Program-made: the position numbers and the translations under genes
Notes under the pieces: model-generated
What the model saw: the letters and a program-made list of their open reading frames with translations, nothing else
Told to the model about the DNA's origin: nothing
Databases searched by the model: none
NCBI GenBank assembly: GCA_015179125.1
Contig: WHVA01000163.1
Location: 62,001 to 126,000, forward strand
DNA: 64,000 nucleotides
Direction of reading: 5' to 3'
Source of the DNA: Gautieria morchelliformis
Lineage: Eukaryota > Basidiomycota > Agaricomycetes > Gomphales > Gomphaceae
Shown here: in pieces, positions 1 through 10,983 of the stretch
Numbering within the stretch: the stretch's first letter is position 1
How the letters are laid out: every line of letters begins with the position of its first letter

Positions 1-385
1 TCGACTGAAGTCCCATGGTACTCCATCACAGGCAGGCTCGCTGCAGAGGCGTGGCAGCATCTCGCGAAAAGGACAGCCCCTGCACTATGACGCTGCCATG
101 CTGTACGTGCTCATCTATCCCGCTGGTCTCTCAATTCGACGCTCCGCTCTAGATTCCACAGCCCTACGGAGTCTGGGCGGACTGGGACTATCGCTCCGCA
201 TCAGCTCTGCCTTCAGAGGCATGCGGCCATGCCCGAGTGCGGTGTGCTCTGCACTGCTCAGCCTCCCATCTCTGTTTTCAGATCTCAAGGTGGAGACGAG
301 AGGAAAGCAACGCGGGCTGTTTTTTATTTTGCACATTATGTTATTAATACCCCACAAAATTAACTATTTTGCGTTGTTTTCTACC
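1..385. other. left edge, no supported gene
   Basis: I see no recognisable gene here. Open frames exist on both strands (about 98-406 plus and 115-357 minus), but neither resembles a known family and they overlap each other. The AT-rich stretch near 318-375 could belong to the 3' end of the hAT-like element that follows. I could not identify a terminal inverted repeat or an 8-bp target duplication. Confidence 0.4.
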
Positions 386-3300
386 CTACACATCAAATCC
401 AGATGACAAGCTATCATCGCTGTCCTGTTCGCTACTAGTTTCCGCCACTGGGTTCTGAAGCCTCTGATTTTTCACGTGGCTGCTGAGTGTCTGCGCCCTT
501 CCGTCCTCGCAGTCATTTTCTAACTCTAGATCCTTTTCATCACACTTCCAGCCAGCGGTGAAGTCCAGTCGTGCTTTCCTAAGCAGGAATTTCAGCATCT
601 GAAGCTTTTCCATAAGGTCTGGGCTGATTCGGTTTCTGCGACGTGTATCTGTCTCAGCACTGGAGGAGAAGGCTCTCTCCGATGGCACGGAGGATGCCTG
701 CGCTGGGAGGTAATCGAGTGACAGGAGAAAGAGGGTGGGGTAGTGGTCTTTGTGATGCTGATAATAGTGTTAGTTTGCTTGTAGCACACAATACTAAGTG
801 CTTACATCCCACCAACTGACAAGGTCAAGGGAATAGATATCAGGCCAGTTTGGTGCGTGGCAATATGAGTTGAACTCCTCATCGACCGAGGGTGTGTGCT
901 GGGGCCGACCAGTGGTATGATGCGGAGCGCCTTTGCCAAACAAAATATTAAATGCATTCTTGGATGGTGAATGGTGCTTCGGTGCACTATGCGACGGTTG
1001 GGCATCAAGGTGATTCTCACGATACTGTCTAAGCTAATAATATAGTGCAGTTAATGAGTAGTTCGTGATTCCAAATAGACAATTTTGTTACCTCTTCCTT
1101 TATCACGCGTTTGGCATATACTACATGGTGTTCTGGCCAATTTTCTTCAAGCCATCGGAAACGAAGGGCTGGATGAAGAACTGAGGCAGGTTAGCTGAAC
1201 AACATTACACAAAAACAAGAACGAGAGATTACCTATGCAAATGATCGAAGACTTTGAAAAGCGAGTGTCGTTGTACTGACTGCATAGCTTGTCAATGCCG
1301 GCTTGAAGCATTGGTCTCAGATGTGATTTTGCAGGTTGCTCACACATACGTGACCAAGCACTCAGAAGGGAATCGAATGCTGGGACAACGCAGGCAAGCA
1401 CAGGGGTCGACTCCGAGCACATTACAGACTGTAGCGCATGTGCAGGCTGATATCATGAAATCATTGAATACTGTTGTTTCGACAGAGAATAGTCTACATA
1501 CCTCCAGTATCTCCTTGATGCTTTCCAGTACTTTCCACTCACGTGGCGTAAGTCTACTCTTGAAAAGCTTGCTGATGATGCCAGGGTTAAGATATACTCG
1601 GATCGGCTTGGGAGTGTACATGAGTATTTGCTAGTAAATTAATTAGTCACTTACGGCTTGAAGGAATAAAAACCGTTCCAACATAATGTACGTTGAACCC
1701 CAGCGAAGTGGACTGTCACGGAGTAGAGCTAAGACTGGAAGACTATACTTACGCCCATCTTTGTCCTCCCACTGAGACCGTCGATTACCGTATTCAATGA
1801 CCTCTTTAAATTCTTCACGACGTAACTGCGATGCCCTCACATTGTTGATAATATTGCGCGCAATTGCCACGGGGTCTCGCTGAAGTGCGTCCGCCATGGT
1901 TTGTGTATCGGGATTCTCAGGTTCCCTCTCAAGGGACTCAAACTCGTTAGTAGTGTTCTGTAGCGCAACTTCATTAGTACACCCATGAAGCATCGCTGTA
2001 ACTGAAGTATGAAGTCGGTGGGGGAAACACCTAAGCCGGCAATCAGGATGTAAGTAAAATAACTAGATAAAATTACATACACAATGTGCCGCTCTTCACT
2101 CTCAAAGTCAATAAATCGGTTGCTCAGGATAACCTCGAAGTCTTGTACCATCGCTGCCATATTTGAGGCACCATCCGTTGTAATAAACCCAATCTAGTGT
2201 GATAATAGATGGTCACTGGCTTTAGCCATCTCCATCAAAACATACCTTATCAGTGATTCCTGCACGATCAGTAACAAAAACAAGTCCCTTCGCGAGATCC
2301 TGACCGAAGTGGCGGCCTGGCATTGGTAAAAATCCTACGAGTGCTGTATACATCTCCAGCGGTCCTTGTATAGTTTTTGAAGTAGGACATATCGACCGTT
2401 GTAGGTAATGAGCAGTTACTGCAATATACGCACGCATAGATTTATCGTCCCACCCATCCGTTGTAAGTGAAATTTTCCCAGCCGCATACTAAGCCCATAT
2501 GAGAATATGGATATCAGTAATATGTGGGGGCACACCTGTAATTCTTCCTTGAGTTCTTCAAATTGAGTCTCCCATGCCCGCACTATTAACGACCGGATCG
2601 TTGTACGATGCGGGATATCTTTGTCAGAAAGGGTTTCCCGAAGCAGAAGCAACATATGTCGAAACTCGGGGCATTCGACGACATAAATAGCCTTATATGA
2701 CAATTAAGACATAACCATTTTATTTGAATGATTCTTACCTGATCATCAGCAACAATCCAATTTACAAGGGCAGTCTTGAACCAAGCCATAGTAAAGAGTG
2801 GACGTGGTGTAGTTACGGGTTCCGATTCATGGTAGTTACTCGTCAGAGATTTGATCTTGATTGCCCATCCGTTTTGCTTACATACTTCGACGTACTCGTG
2901 TATATGGTATTCTTCGATGTGGTCCCGAAGAACACCTGTTGTTGTCTTTAGAGAATATTCAAATGGGTTTCTGATAATGAAATATATCATCAGTCTCATG
3001 CCAACTACATTATGCATTCACATACTTGCAATAAGCACAAGTAGTTCCGGTTGCACCCCTCTTGAAGAAGTGCCACACATCGTTGGCTGTTCGGGAACGT
3101 GGTGGTCGGAGACATGCGCGAGGACGTCCGAATGGAGATTGTGAAATAGCAGCTGTATGTGGACGTTGGGGTGTTGCGGCCGGTTGTGGTGTTGCAGGAT
3201 CATAGATAGATGCCGTGTCTTCCCTAGGAGAAGGTGGCTGATTTTCTGGCAATGCTGTTAGATCATGTGATACTATTAAACACATGTTACTATTACTATA

Positions 3301-3895
3301 GCCAGAGAGACAGAAGAAACGCACCTTCAGCGATATGACCAGGCTCATCTTCGAAAAAAGCCCCAATATCATGAGCCTCTCGCTCGTCTTCGTTACGGGC
3401 CAAATGATCTTGACGTCGTCTCTCACGAGCCTTCTTAGCACGTGCCTTCGAGGCTGCCGTTGGTGGGCCTGGTTCCATATTTCCAACATCTGCGGCAGGA
3501 GCAGCCAGAATTTTCTTTGCTCTGGAGAGACGAACCCTAGTACCCTGCCTAGTTCGGGGTTGAGGCATCTCACCATCTTCGTCCTCTTCAACAATACGTT
3601 GAATAGCATCTTGATATGCTGTATTTTTACGGACACGGGGCCCCATGGCTGGAGGTTGGGGTTCCTGAGGCTTCGGTGACTGATCAGCAGCCTTCTTGCG
3701 TGGCATTGGAGGGAAATATTTTTGGACTATTAGACTTACAAGTCTTGTAGTAGTTATACCACGGTGTACTTGGAGGGATTGTCGCCAGAATCTTATGGAA
3801 CCCCATAGAAGCGGATCGTAAAAGCCTGCATGAGATAGCCTTAGTACAAATCTACACTTAGCGCTAATAGACTCACCGAAGCCGTCGGACTCCAT
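386..3895 (-). pseudogene. hAT-family transposase, multi-exon, probably decayed
   Basis: This reads right to left as a BED-zinc-finger hAT transposase, the DDE enzyme that cuts and pastes hAT DNA transposons in the nucleus. In order: a basic, Pro-rich N-terminal block (3296-3895); a BED finger split across an intron, with DVWHFFKR...CAYCK near 3030-3080 and the H..H half DHIEEYH near 2910; a segment ending NWIVADDQ near 2740; a block with TTDGWDDKS near 2440; TTDGASNMAAM near 2160-2190; SPLRWGSTYIMLERF near 1680-1720; and the C-terminal dimerisation motif SVPSERAFSSSA near 670-700 followed by RRRNRISPDLMEKLQML. Frame changes between blocks fit short introns, but I did not resolve every splice site, so it may be a gene or a pseudogene. 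The start at 3895 is the first Met of the basic block and is tentative. The family call rests on the C-terminal motif and BED finger; I am confident of hAT, less so of integrity. Confidence 0.75.
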
Positions 3896-4198
3896 GGTAT
3901 ACCGCTGCTGCTGAACGCGTCTAAGTGGTCAGCGGCCCATGAGGTGCACAAAGAAACACGAAACAACCTTACATAATCATCCCTATTTAGGCTGTTCCTC
4001 GGCGCCCGTAAATCCTGACTTGCATACGCTTTACTAGCCAATCTAAAGGACGAGAAATTAGATAACACTGATTGAGATACCAGAGTTATGGGGGACAGAT
4101 GATCACAAGAATTTCTGGCTGCATAGCACATATTCACTGTTTCGAGATGAGGAAATATTTACCCAGCTGCAAAACAACTGAGGAGAATTAGATCTACC
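3896..4198. other. spacer between hAT element and eIF3c pseudogene
   Basis: An open frame on the minus strand (3841-4137) has no recognisable motif and overlaps the start of the hAT-like gene. I see no regulatory site I can support. The right terminal repeat of the hAT element should lie here or inside the next pseudogene, but I could not identify it. Confidence 0.3.
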
Positions 4199-6429
4199 TC
4201 ACGCTCTTGTCCTTTGTGACGCTTGACCCATTCGGTTACCTAACCCTTGAGCAAATATTGCACCTCGACCTCCTCGAGTGCCTCCTGGATTAAATATGCA
4301 TAAGCGAACTGCAGACATATGAAGGGACAATGGCAAACACGTACCTCTTGAAGCTGTCCCACCCCGTCATTCCCCAGTCCGTCGCCTCTCTCCAGCCTGG
4401 TCGCCGGTTCTCTTCTCTTGTTTGGTGCCGTCCGTGCGGTCTGCCCATGCGCTCCCACCGCCCAATTTGAGATACAGTCCCTTCTCGTTCTGCGTGACCA
4501 TCGTACCAAGCTTGTCTGCCAATGATTGGGCAAGCTGCTGCGCACGCGAGGCCCAATTGGACAACGGTGCGATTATACAGAATCTGTGTCGCAACATCGG
4601 CGGCGTGGACCGACTCCTGGAGATGTGACATCAGCAACATATCACGCGCCACATAGAACTCGTTGGCGAGTGCATGGTGGTAAATGTGACAGAGCATTGC
4701 TCGTGTACGGAGAAAAGAGTTATCCGACTTGTACGAAGACACACTTAGGGAGTGAATCAGTGAGGAACTCGACCCTTGAGTGGCCAGTGTCGTTGATGGC
4801 ACTAGTTTGTATTGGGTAGCAGTCTGCTCAAGCGCTTGGATCACGGCATCAGGCTAGGTTTTGGTCAGTAGATATCCAAAAATACAACAAAGATACATCA
4901 TAATATCACCTTGGAGTAAATGTGTTCAAGGCGGCGCATGATGACTCGGGCCAGGGGATCAAGTTGATTTGTCGTCTCATAGAAAGCTTGCGCTTGACAT
5001 ATGCTCTCGTACAGCCCTTTCTCATCCTTGAGTCGATCCACATATTCTGTGCCGTGCGGGTCGATATTTTGCAAGCTTTTGGTAAACTCGTCGTCGAGGC
5101 GATCCACAAATGATATGATGCTTCCGCGGATACGAACCACACCGTCTTTCTCATCCACCGGTGAACGTTCCACAAACTCGTCGTAATCCTCTGTAATCTC
5201 TTGTACAGAATACGAAGGGTCACCCATGACGATAGAAATCAATTGGTCGACCTCACGCTGCGAAGCGAGCCACAGACTGATGGGCATATGCGTCGATACA
5301 GATGAGTTGTAATCGAATCGAGATGATATAAGTGCAAGCAGGACACGAATACGTTGATATGAGGTATTGGCAACCTCGAGCAACCTCTCCAGGATATTGT
5401 TCTGTACTGCTCAATCCATGTTCTGACAGTCAAGTTGATCAGTCTTATGCCACAATGAAGCCTTAAACCCAATACAACTTTTTTACCACAGCTCTCTTGT
5501 ACCGTCTGGAGATTTTTGAAGACACTGTCAGGGGTAAAACCTAAAGCCTTGCCGCCTTTGCCGACACTGGTGAAGTCGCCACCTTCACCCCCTCCTCTTC
5601 GACGTCAACATTCACAGCTTTCTTCTGCTTGAGCTACTGCGGGTTCAGTGACAGCCGCAGCATATTCACGCTCGAACCCTTCTGGATCCTGAGCATTATA
5701 TCTGGTCAACTTGGGATTGTTAAACAAATAAATGATTCAGGCGCACCTCCTGGAAATGTTTGATATCTGCCTCGTATTCTTTGTCGATATTCTTCACCTT
5801 TTGCTTCGTTCCATTGAACGCTCGGGAATTGCTAAGGTTCATTTTTTCGTAGCCTCTTTCTCCTTTGCCATAGCACTATTAAGCGAATCCTCGAGACCCG
5901 AAAGTGTACGGATATAGAAATCAGGTATTCGTTCGGCGACGTTGGTCTGTCTTTGAGCAAGGCGGACAAGTTTGTCAAATTCTGTTTAAAAGTCAGAATA
6001 TGCAAGAGGACCTTGAAGCGACGCACCATTCGAAATAGCCACCCAGTGATTGATTTTTAAGGCATTATCTATTGCCTTGCCCGTGCCTTCCATTTCTTCC
6101 AACCGCTTATCCTTTGCGCTTTGACGATCCTTTTTACATCGTCTTCGTCCTCGCTGTCGTCTTCTTGATCAGGTCTGGACCGGGATACCTTTTTCTGCGG
6201 CTGGGCCGCTCTCCATCGCTGTCACTTTCATCATCATCAGCGCTCTCTGATTCCAAGCTGGAATCGTCTGAACCAGCAGTTTGTAGGAAACGAGACATGC
6301 CCCTGGCTGGTGCAGCCGCAGGTTTAGCAGAGGGCGCGGGAGCCTCGTCATCACCACTTGACAGAAGCCTTCTTCCGACTCTTCAGGGTCAGAGTCTGAA
6401 TCACCTTCTTGTTTGAAGAAGCGCGACAT
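4199..6429 (-). pseudogene. NIP1: eIF3c (NIP1) pseudogene with retained introns and PCI deletion
   Basis: This is a decayed copy of translation initiation factor 3 subunit C, a scaffold of the cytoplasmic eIF3 complex. The N-terminus MSRFFKQEGDSDSD starts at 6429. The core then follows in pieces: DNALKINHWVAISN near 6020-6070, FDKLVRLAQRQTNVAERIP near 5920-5970, DFTSVGKGGKALGFTPDSV near 5520-5580, LEVANTSYQRIRVLLALIS near 5330-5390, [10 protein letters not shown] near 4830-4855 and [13 protein letters not shown] near 4610-4650. Introns are kept at their GT..AG borders, for example between WVAISN and EFDKLV (about 5966-6010) and between IYSK and PDAV (about 4856-4910), so the copy arose from DNA. 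The frame breaks near 5842 (one A missing in a run before MN) and near 5590-5610. Near 4545-4560, [11 protein letters not shown] jumps to [14 protein letters not shown], which belongs to the family's C-terminal end. The PCI domain normally between them is absent. A Gly/Arg tail (GGTRGGRG) follows, with TGA at 4199. It cannot make a working eIF3c. Confidence 0.85.
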
Positions 6430-6780
6430 CGTTGTGTGGCGAGAGTCAAGAAATTTTGAGTTAGTGTTGATTCCACGGCGAGATCATCACGCAATGGTGT
6501 AGCTTAAGACGGGACTTTCATGGAATGTATTATGTAACTCCGTTACCGAGCTTCTTAGTCAATGGCTGCCGGCTTAGCCGGTTTGGACACCGGCTGGCAG
6601 CCAAGCTAAATAACGCTCAACCACAACCAAAGAGCTGGCGCGGGTCGGTTAATAAGGAGCTCGGCTGCTGGCTTAAGCCGAACTGAGCGGAGCTGGCGGC
6701 AACACTAATTGTAGAGAAGTTCAATCGTGATAGTGCATGTATGTGACAGTTGTTCGATCCCGCGCTATATAGCCATTCAC
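6430..6780. other. spacer with imperfect GC inverted repeats
   Basis: This would be the promoter side of the eIF3c copy. It holds degenerate inverted motifs around GGCTGCCGGC / GCTGGCAGCC (6563-6602) and again near 6655-6700, with no gene. I see no TATA box or other site I could defend. Confidence 0.3.
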
Positions 6781-6789
6781 TCCACCTTT

Positions 6790-8929
6790 TGCAGCTCTCA
6801 GAAGAAGTCAGACTGCCTTCTTGACTTTGCAAGTCGTTGGCGGCCAGATTGGAATGCTTGTGATCCTTGTGTTTGCCGTGTTCTCTCGAAAAGTCTGCCG
6901 TGGCCCCACATGTTTGAACTTCTGCATTACTTGGATATTTTCCAGTGTTACTTTCTCAAGCTTGTTAGTATTCTTATATATGGGAAGGATTCCTTTGAGG
7001 ACGCTTATCTTGTGCTTCCTCGCGCCTCCACCCTCAGACTTTATCGTGGTACCGAAGGCAACACTGTTGTCAATTCACTGGGCGAAGTGCCACCGAATAT
7101 ATGTCTGACACAAGCTGCACTAACCGAAGGTGCACAGGTTATGATGGCATGTTCCACATTGGCACTCGTTATACAGGTATACTATCCACCATCACCCCCT
7201 CCTTATTATACTCACGAGTTTTCTTCTTCTTTTAAAGCTCTGGCTCACTGTCCACGCATCAATTTATGGCGATTCCCATGGTATCAAGCAGAATTGTTGG
7301 ACGACATGTGCGGTATGTTGTATCCGGAGATTTTGTTCTCCTTCTCACCGACAGTTGGGCAGCTTCTTGTGACCCCATACATACTTTTCATCGTTTTTGC
7401 ATTCCCTTCTGTTATTGTGAGTCCTGATGAGGAGACCTTGGATATCTGCTCATAAATGACATAGGTCGGCATGGACCACATTGTTATTAATGGCTCCTCC
7501 TTTGAAAGAGCCATACCAGCAAACTTTTATTGTATGGTAATCCAGCCAGTAACCCCCTTCAATTCCTTGTAAGCAATATGCCTCATCTCTTATCACCTGC
7601 ATTGTCTGAATAATACTAGGTAACTACGGAGTGTGCTACTAAGTGTAGCTAAGGAATTAGGGTCTGGAGTGACCCGGGATGTTTCAGCAAGGACTCAATG
7701 CGCTTAGAACTCGAGCACTGGGGGAATATGACCAGCAGAAGTGGTGGTTTTAATTGGGAACATCATTCGATCTTTTATACAAGCATATCTACGGTAACTA
7801 ACGGTGAGATTGAGGGGGCATGGGTGAGAGGAAGGTCAGAAGGTGGTGGACCGAGGGTTGGAGATGGGTGTGGAGTGTTCGTGGGGTAGATCGGGAAGAT
7901 AGAGCTACCTACGTGTACATATTGTGGAGCAACATGATGTGATCGTGAAATGGAACAGGGTCAGGTCAGGTGAAGGGGGGGAAAGAAGAAAGATGGGACT
8001 CGATCGTCAGGCTGATCTGCGATGTATATGCCCGTGAAATCGCGTGGGCTCACTTGGCTCCTCGACTCGGCTCGAATGGACTGGACTCGACTCGACTCAG
8101 TGTGTGCGTGCATGCCTCGGTGGACTCATTTGACTCGTGGGATGGTGGAAGCTCATGGAGGGGAAGGAGTGGTAAGTGACTGGTGGGTCAGAAAAGGGTG
8201 AGTGAGTCATTGAATACTGTACAGTCCGTTTCCTAACACATTGCACTAAATATCGGACTTCGCAGCATTGAAGCCGTTTATGGCGCCACGTCTACGCTAT
8301 TGATGATCACTATGGTTTTTGACGGTAAGACGCATAACATCGAATGAACTTTCACACATGCGGATTTCATTCCATCAATTTGTCCCAATCAATGAAGTGC
8401 TTATCATAAGGGTCCTGTACATGCACTGGATGGTCTTCCGAAGCTCAGACTACCAGGCGAAAAGCGCGGTTCCGCTTTCCATCTTATTGTGTGTTATGTT
8501 GTTCAGTTTCTATCGCGTTGTGATGGCAGTGTACGATTTTCTAATTGCAACACATATACACGCTTTTGACTTTCAATGCCTATCTCTCGCTATAGTGCGT
8601 TAGGAATTGTCATAAACAAGCCACCGGAAGCGACCGTGACCTCCACTGGAGAAGGCGACACGCTTGCAGCTAACTCCAGTATCCCGATTTGGGTTGATCT
8701 TCTACAAGCTGCTAGTACGTTAACATCTGCTACGTCTTGTTTCTGCTGTACCAAACATGTTTTCTAGTTCCCCTGGTTGGATTTATTGCCCTCGGCACTA
8801 GCATGGTAAGTAGGGTAGCTGTGATGTTTTGTGAAGGTTTACCTAGATTTTTTTTTTTTTGCATGCTAGGACATGATCAGTTCCTTCATGTTCTGGCGCA
8901 GGCTCCGATCTAGTGACTTGCCACTATAG
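6790..8929 (+). pseudogene. seven-helix membrane protein gene, fungal receptor-like, broken
   Basis: The exons encode hydrophobic helices in the order expected of an uncharacterised Agaricomycete 7TM protein of the plasma or an internal membrane. They are LQVVGGQIGMLVILVFAVF (about 6824-6880), CLNFCITWIFSSVTFSSLL (6911-6965), CLTQAALTEGAQVMMACS followed by LALVIQV (7100-7175), PTVGQLLVTPYILFIVFAF (7350-7405), MDHIVINGSS (about 7470-7500), a segment around AVPLSILLCVMLFSFYRVV (8464-8530), and VPLVGFIALGTSMDMISSF (8770-8890) with TAG at 8927. Introns of about 48-60 bp fit GT..AG, for example 7418-7465. About 700 bp (7552-8262) separate the fourth-helix part from the next exon, far longer than the other introns, which suggests an insertion. 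The true N-terminus is not seen. The helix order is visible; the receptor-like label is my recollection of the family; no ligand can be inferred. Confidence 0.5.
7552..8262 (+). other. oversized intron or insertion in the 7TM gene
   Basis: A donor-like GTAATCC follows the exon ending at about 7541, and an acceptor-like CAG near 8265 precedes the next exon. The 700 bp between is more than ten times the neighbouring introns. It carries short GACTCG repeats (8055-8100) but no recognised transposase, terminal repeat or target duplication. Confidence 0.3.
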
Positions 8930-9213
8930 TCTGACGATGCTACGGGTGTCAGCACTCTTCCCAGCGTATGGCATGAAAAGCGGACAATGAAAGTGGATGC
9001 CATACCTGCTTGACCGTCCCAAGAGGCTCACCACTACCTACCTAGGGTATTTCTGCATTCGGCATCCACCTTGTTCCAAACCACATGTGTGGATATGCCT
9101 GAATGGCTTGTCCACCAATCCAAAATACAGTGTGTTTCACCCTTTTCTCTCATGATCACCGCACCACGTGTATATTTGAAACTTAAAAATGAGACAAAAA
9201 ATGTGTTGTCGGC

Positions 9214-9504
9214 TTGCAGAACAGGTTCCTGCATACCCTGACATATCTCCATGCATTGAATAGCTTTGATGGAGTTTTGCAGGTATTTTCAGACCTCTCT
9301 GATGAGGACCTAGGAGAAAAGATTGGCAATGTGGTTGAGGATGCCAATTGCTGGTTCAAAACAAGAACACACTCACCTGATGCAGATGGCAATGAGGAGA
9401 TAGAGAACATCCTGTTGGGTGCACATATGCACCAGACTTCAAACCCAATATTTCTTTCATATATTGTTGCTTTTTCTTTTTCTTTTGACCTGAAATTATG
9501 CTGA
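9214..9504 (+). CDS. short hypothetical reading frame
   Basis: A 96-codon frame with a Phe/Leu-rich start and an acidic middle (LSDEDLGEKIGNVVEDAN). I do not recognise it. Its 3' end runs into a sequence repeated near 20385-20520, which suggests it is repeat-derived and not an independent gene. No intron or promoter signal supports it. Confidence 0.15.
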   Translation: MQNRFLHTLTYLHALNSFDGVLQVFSDLSDEDLGEKIGNVVEDANCWFKTRTHSPDADGNEEIENILLGAHMHQTSNPIFLSYIVAFSFSFDLKLC

Positions 9505-9600
9505 CATTCATCCTATGATTTTTTTTTTTAATTGCTTGATTTTTTCGAGGCAGTATTACTATCCCTTTTCATTTTCAGCCAAACTAACCCTCACTGGAGG
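9455..9600 (+). repeat. dispersed repeat copy 1 (partner near 20385-20520)
   Basis: The stretch with TTTTGACCTGAAATTATGC then TGACATTCATCC and a TTTTTCGAGGCAGTATT block matches, with differences, the sequence at 20385-20520 in the same orientation. Both copies end near a CAACTGACC/CAAACTAACC motif. Both lie roughly 0.6-0.8 kb upstream of a 32-bp GC-rich array, so they may belong to one larger repeated segment. Confidence 0.5.
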
Positions 9601-10055
9601 CATGGCAAAATTTCTCAAGTCAGGAAACCCCTTGAAAATTCTATGGTAATTCCACGTTTCTTGAGATTTTCCTAGGATGGGAAATTTAGAGGAAATTTAA
9701 TGTTTTACAAGGGTTTCCAAAGTTCAGGAAATTGTATAAAAATTGTAAAAATATGGTCCAGGAAATCGTGAGGAAACTGAGTCCAGAAACTGACAGTTTA
9801 ACCATGATTTCCTGTCTAAAGAAATCATGAGTAAATTCTAAATTTCCTCAGAGTTTTTTGGTGCAGGAAAATATTAGGAAATTCTGCAAATCTTGGCAGG
9901 AAATCTTGTGAAAATTTTATATTTCTCTATGATTTCCTGACTCTGGAAATTATAGTAAATATTCAGTTTCTAGGAGGAGGAAATTCACAATATCTCAAAG
10001 ATTTCGTGAGGATTTCCTGGGTTGGGGAATTGTCTAGAAATTGGAATAGTGTGTT
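9600..10055. repeat. AT-rich degenerate GGAAATT/TTTCCT repeats
   Basis: About 450 bp of short diverged motifs, GGAAAT and its complement ATTTCC, recurring every 15-40 bp in both orientations (for example AGGAAATTC, TTTCCTG, GGAAATTATAG). No open gene is seen. It could be an old satellite-like tract or the body of a small non-coding element; I cannot define its ends. Confidence 0.4.
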
Positions 10056-10061
10056 GACCAT

Positions 10062-10777
10062 GCGCTGGACGGTGCACTGGTACCGGCGCTGTCAGCGCAG
10101 GCGTGCGCTGGTACCTGGCGCTGTCAGCGCAGGCGTGCGCTGGTACCCGGCACTGTCAGCGCAGCGTGCGCTGGTGCACGTCGCTGTCAGTGCAGGCTTG
10201 TGCTGGTACCAGCGCATAGGTGTCCATATACCCTCACACCATATATACATTTGTCGAAAAATTCCCTCCCTCACAGGCACGGGCTTTAGCCCGGCCAAGC
10301 CAGAGCCCTCGTCCTGGGCCGGGCTTCAATTTTGGGGAGCCCGAGCCCTCAAAATCCCGGCCCTGACCCGGGCTTTCGAGCCCGGCCCAAGCCTGGAGAA
10401 CACTAGCTGTCAGCGCAGCGTGTGCTGGTGCACGTCACTGTCAGCGCAGGCGTGCGCTGGTACCCGGCGCTGTCAGCGCAGGCGTGCGCTGGTACTCGGC
10501 GCTGTCAGTGCATGCTTGCGCGGGTACCGGCGCTGTCAGCGCTGGTGCACATCGCTGTCAGCGCAGGCTTGCGCTGGTACCGGTGCTGTCCGCGCAGGTG
10601 TGCACTGGTACCCGGCGCTGTCAGCGCAGGCTTGCGCTGGTACTGGCGCTGTCAGCGCAGGCGTGCGCTGGTACTCGGCGCTGTCAGCGCACGCTTGCGC
10701 TGGTACCCAGCGCTGTCAGCGCACGCTTGCGCTGGTACTGGCGCTGTCAGTGCAGGCGGGCGCTGGTACCCGGCGCT
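10062..10777 (+). repeat. 32-bp GC-rich tandem array 1 (interrupted)
   Basis: The unit is GCTGTCAGCGCAGGCGTGCG plus CTGGTACCCGGC, 32 bp, measured from the starts at 10441 and 10473. Two blocks, about 10062-10214 and 10405-10777, are split by a 190-bp insertion. Units differ by point changes and by shorter versions lacking the GGCGT part. Each unit contains the 13-nt palindrome GCGCTGTCAGCGC and the GGTACC palindrome. The plus strand has no stop in any frame through the array because the unit has none and 32 is not a multiple of 3. I take this as a non-coding minisatellite. Its right edge touches the Copia LTR that starts TGTTGCGG at 10778. Confidence 0.85.
10215..10404. repeat. insertion splitting array 1, GGGCCGGGCTT-rich
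   Basis: About 190 bp interrupt the array between GCTGGTACCAGCGC and CTAGCTGTCAGCGC. The right part repeats the motif GCCCGGCC/GGGCCGGGC with AGCCCGAGCCC variants, a pattern able to fold back on itself. The origin is unknown; no terminal repeats or target duplication could be fixed. Confidence 0.4.
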
Positions 10778-10923
10778 TGTTGCGGTGATGCTCTCATGTG
10801 ATGCGATCTCCTGATTAGTCAGAGCGCGGTACTATACAGTAGCCTGAGTTCGGAGGGAGAGCCTTACTCACTCTTCCCTCCACACTCAGTATGGAGATAT
10901 ATATATAATTACTGCGCTTGACA
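10778..10923 (+). repeat. 5' LTR of Copia 1
   Basis: The LTR starts TGTTGCGG directly after the last array unit and ends CTTGACA directly before the primer site, giving the usual TG..CA ends over 146 bp. A TATA-like run (ATATATATATAATTA, about 10893-10910) lies near its 3' end. There is no 3' LTR in the window to confirm the borders. Confidence 0.55.
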
Positions 10924-10936
10924 GGTTATGGGCCCC
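10924..10936 (+). other. primer-binding site, half initiator-tRNA type
   Basis: GGTTATGGGCCCC follows the LTR end with no gap. This is the complement of the anticodon arm of initiator methionine tRNA (GGGCCCATAACC), the unusual half-tRNA primer known from Drosophila copia. The same motif lies at 25276 and, shorter, at 31709, each just upstream of a gag start. Confidence 0.65.
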
Positions 10937-10983
10937 GCGCTCTAATCAAAACAAAAAGGAAGAGAAACGAGAAAACCTTGACC

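Noticed and set aside
6751..6775. tRNA-like T-arm sequence GTTCGATCCCGC
   Set aside because: No matching acceptor stem, D-arm or anticodon arm at proper spacing, and the next exon of the 7TM gene starts just after.
10006..10814. Three overlapping Arg/Cys/Ala-rich reading frames over array 1 (and the same over array 3)
   Set aside because: They are the three phases of one stop-free 32-bp repeat. No start context, intron or non-repeat domain supports a protein.
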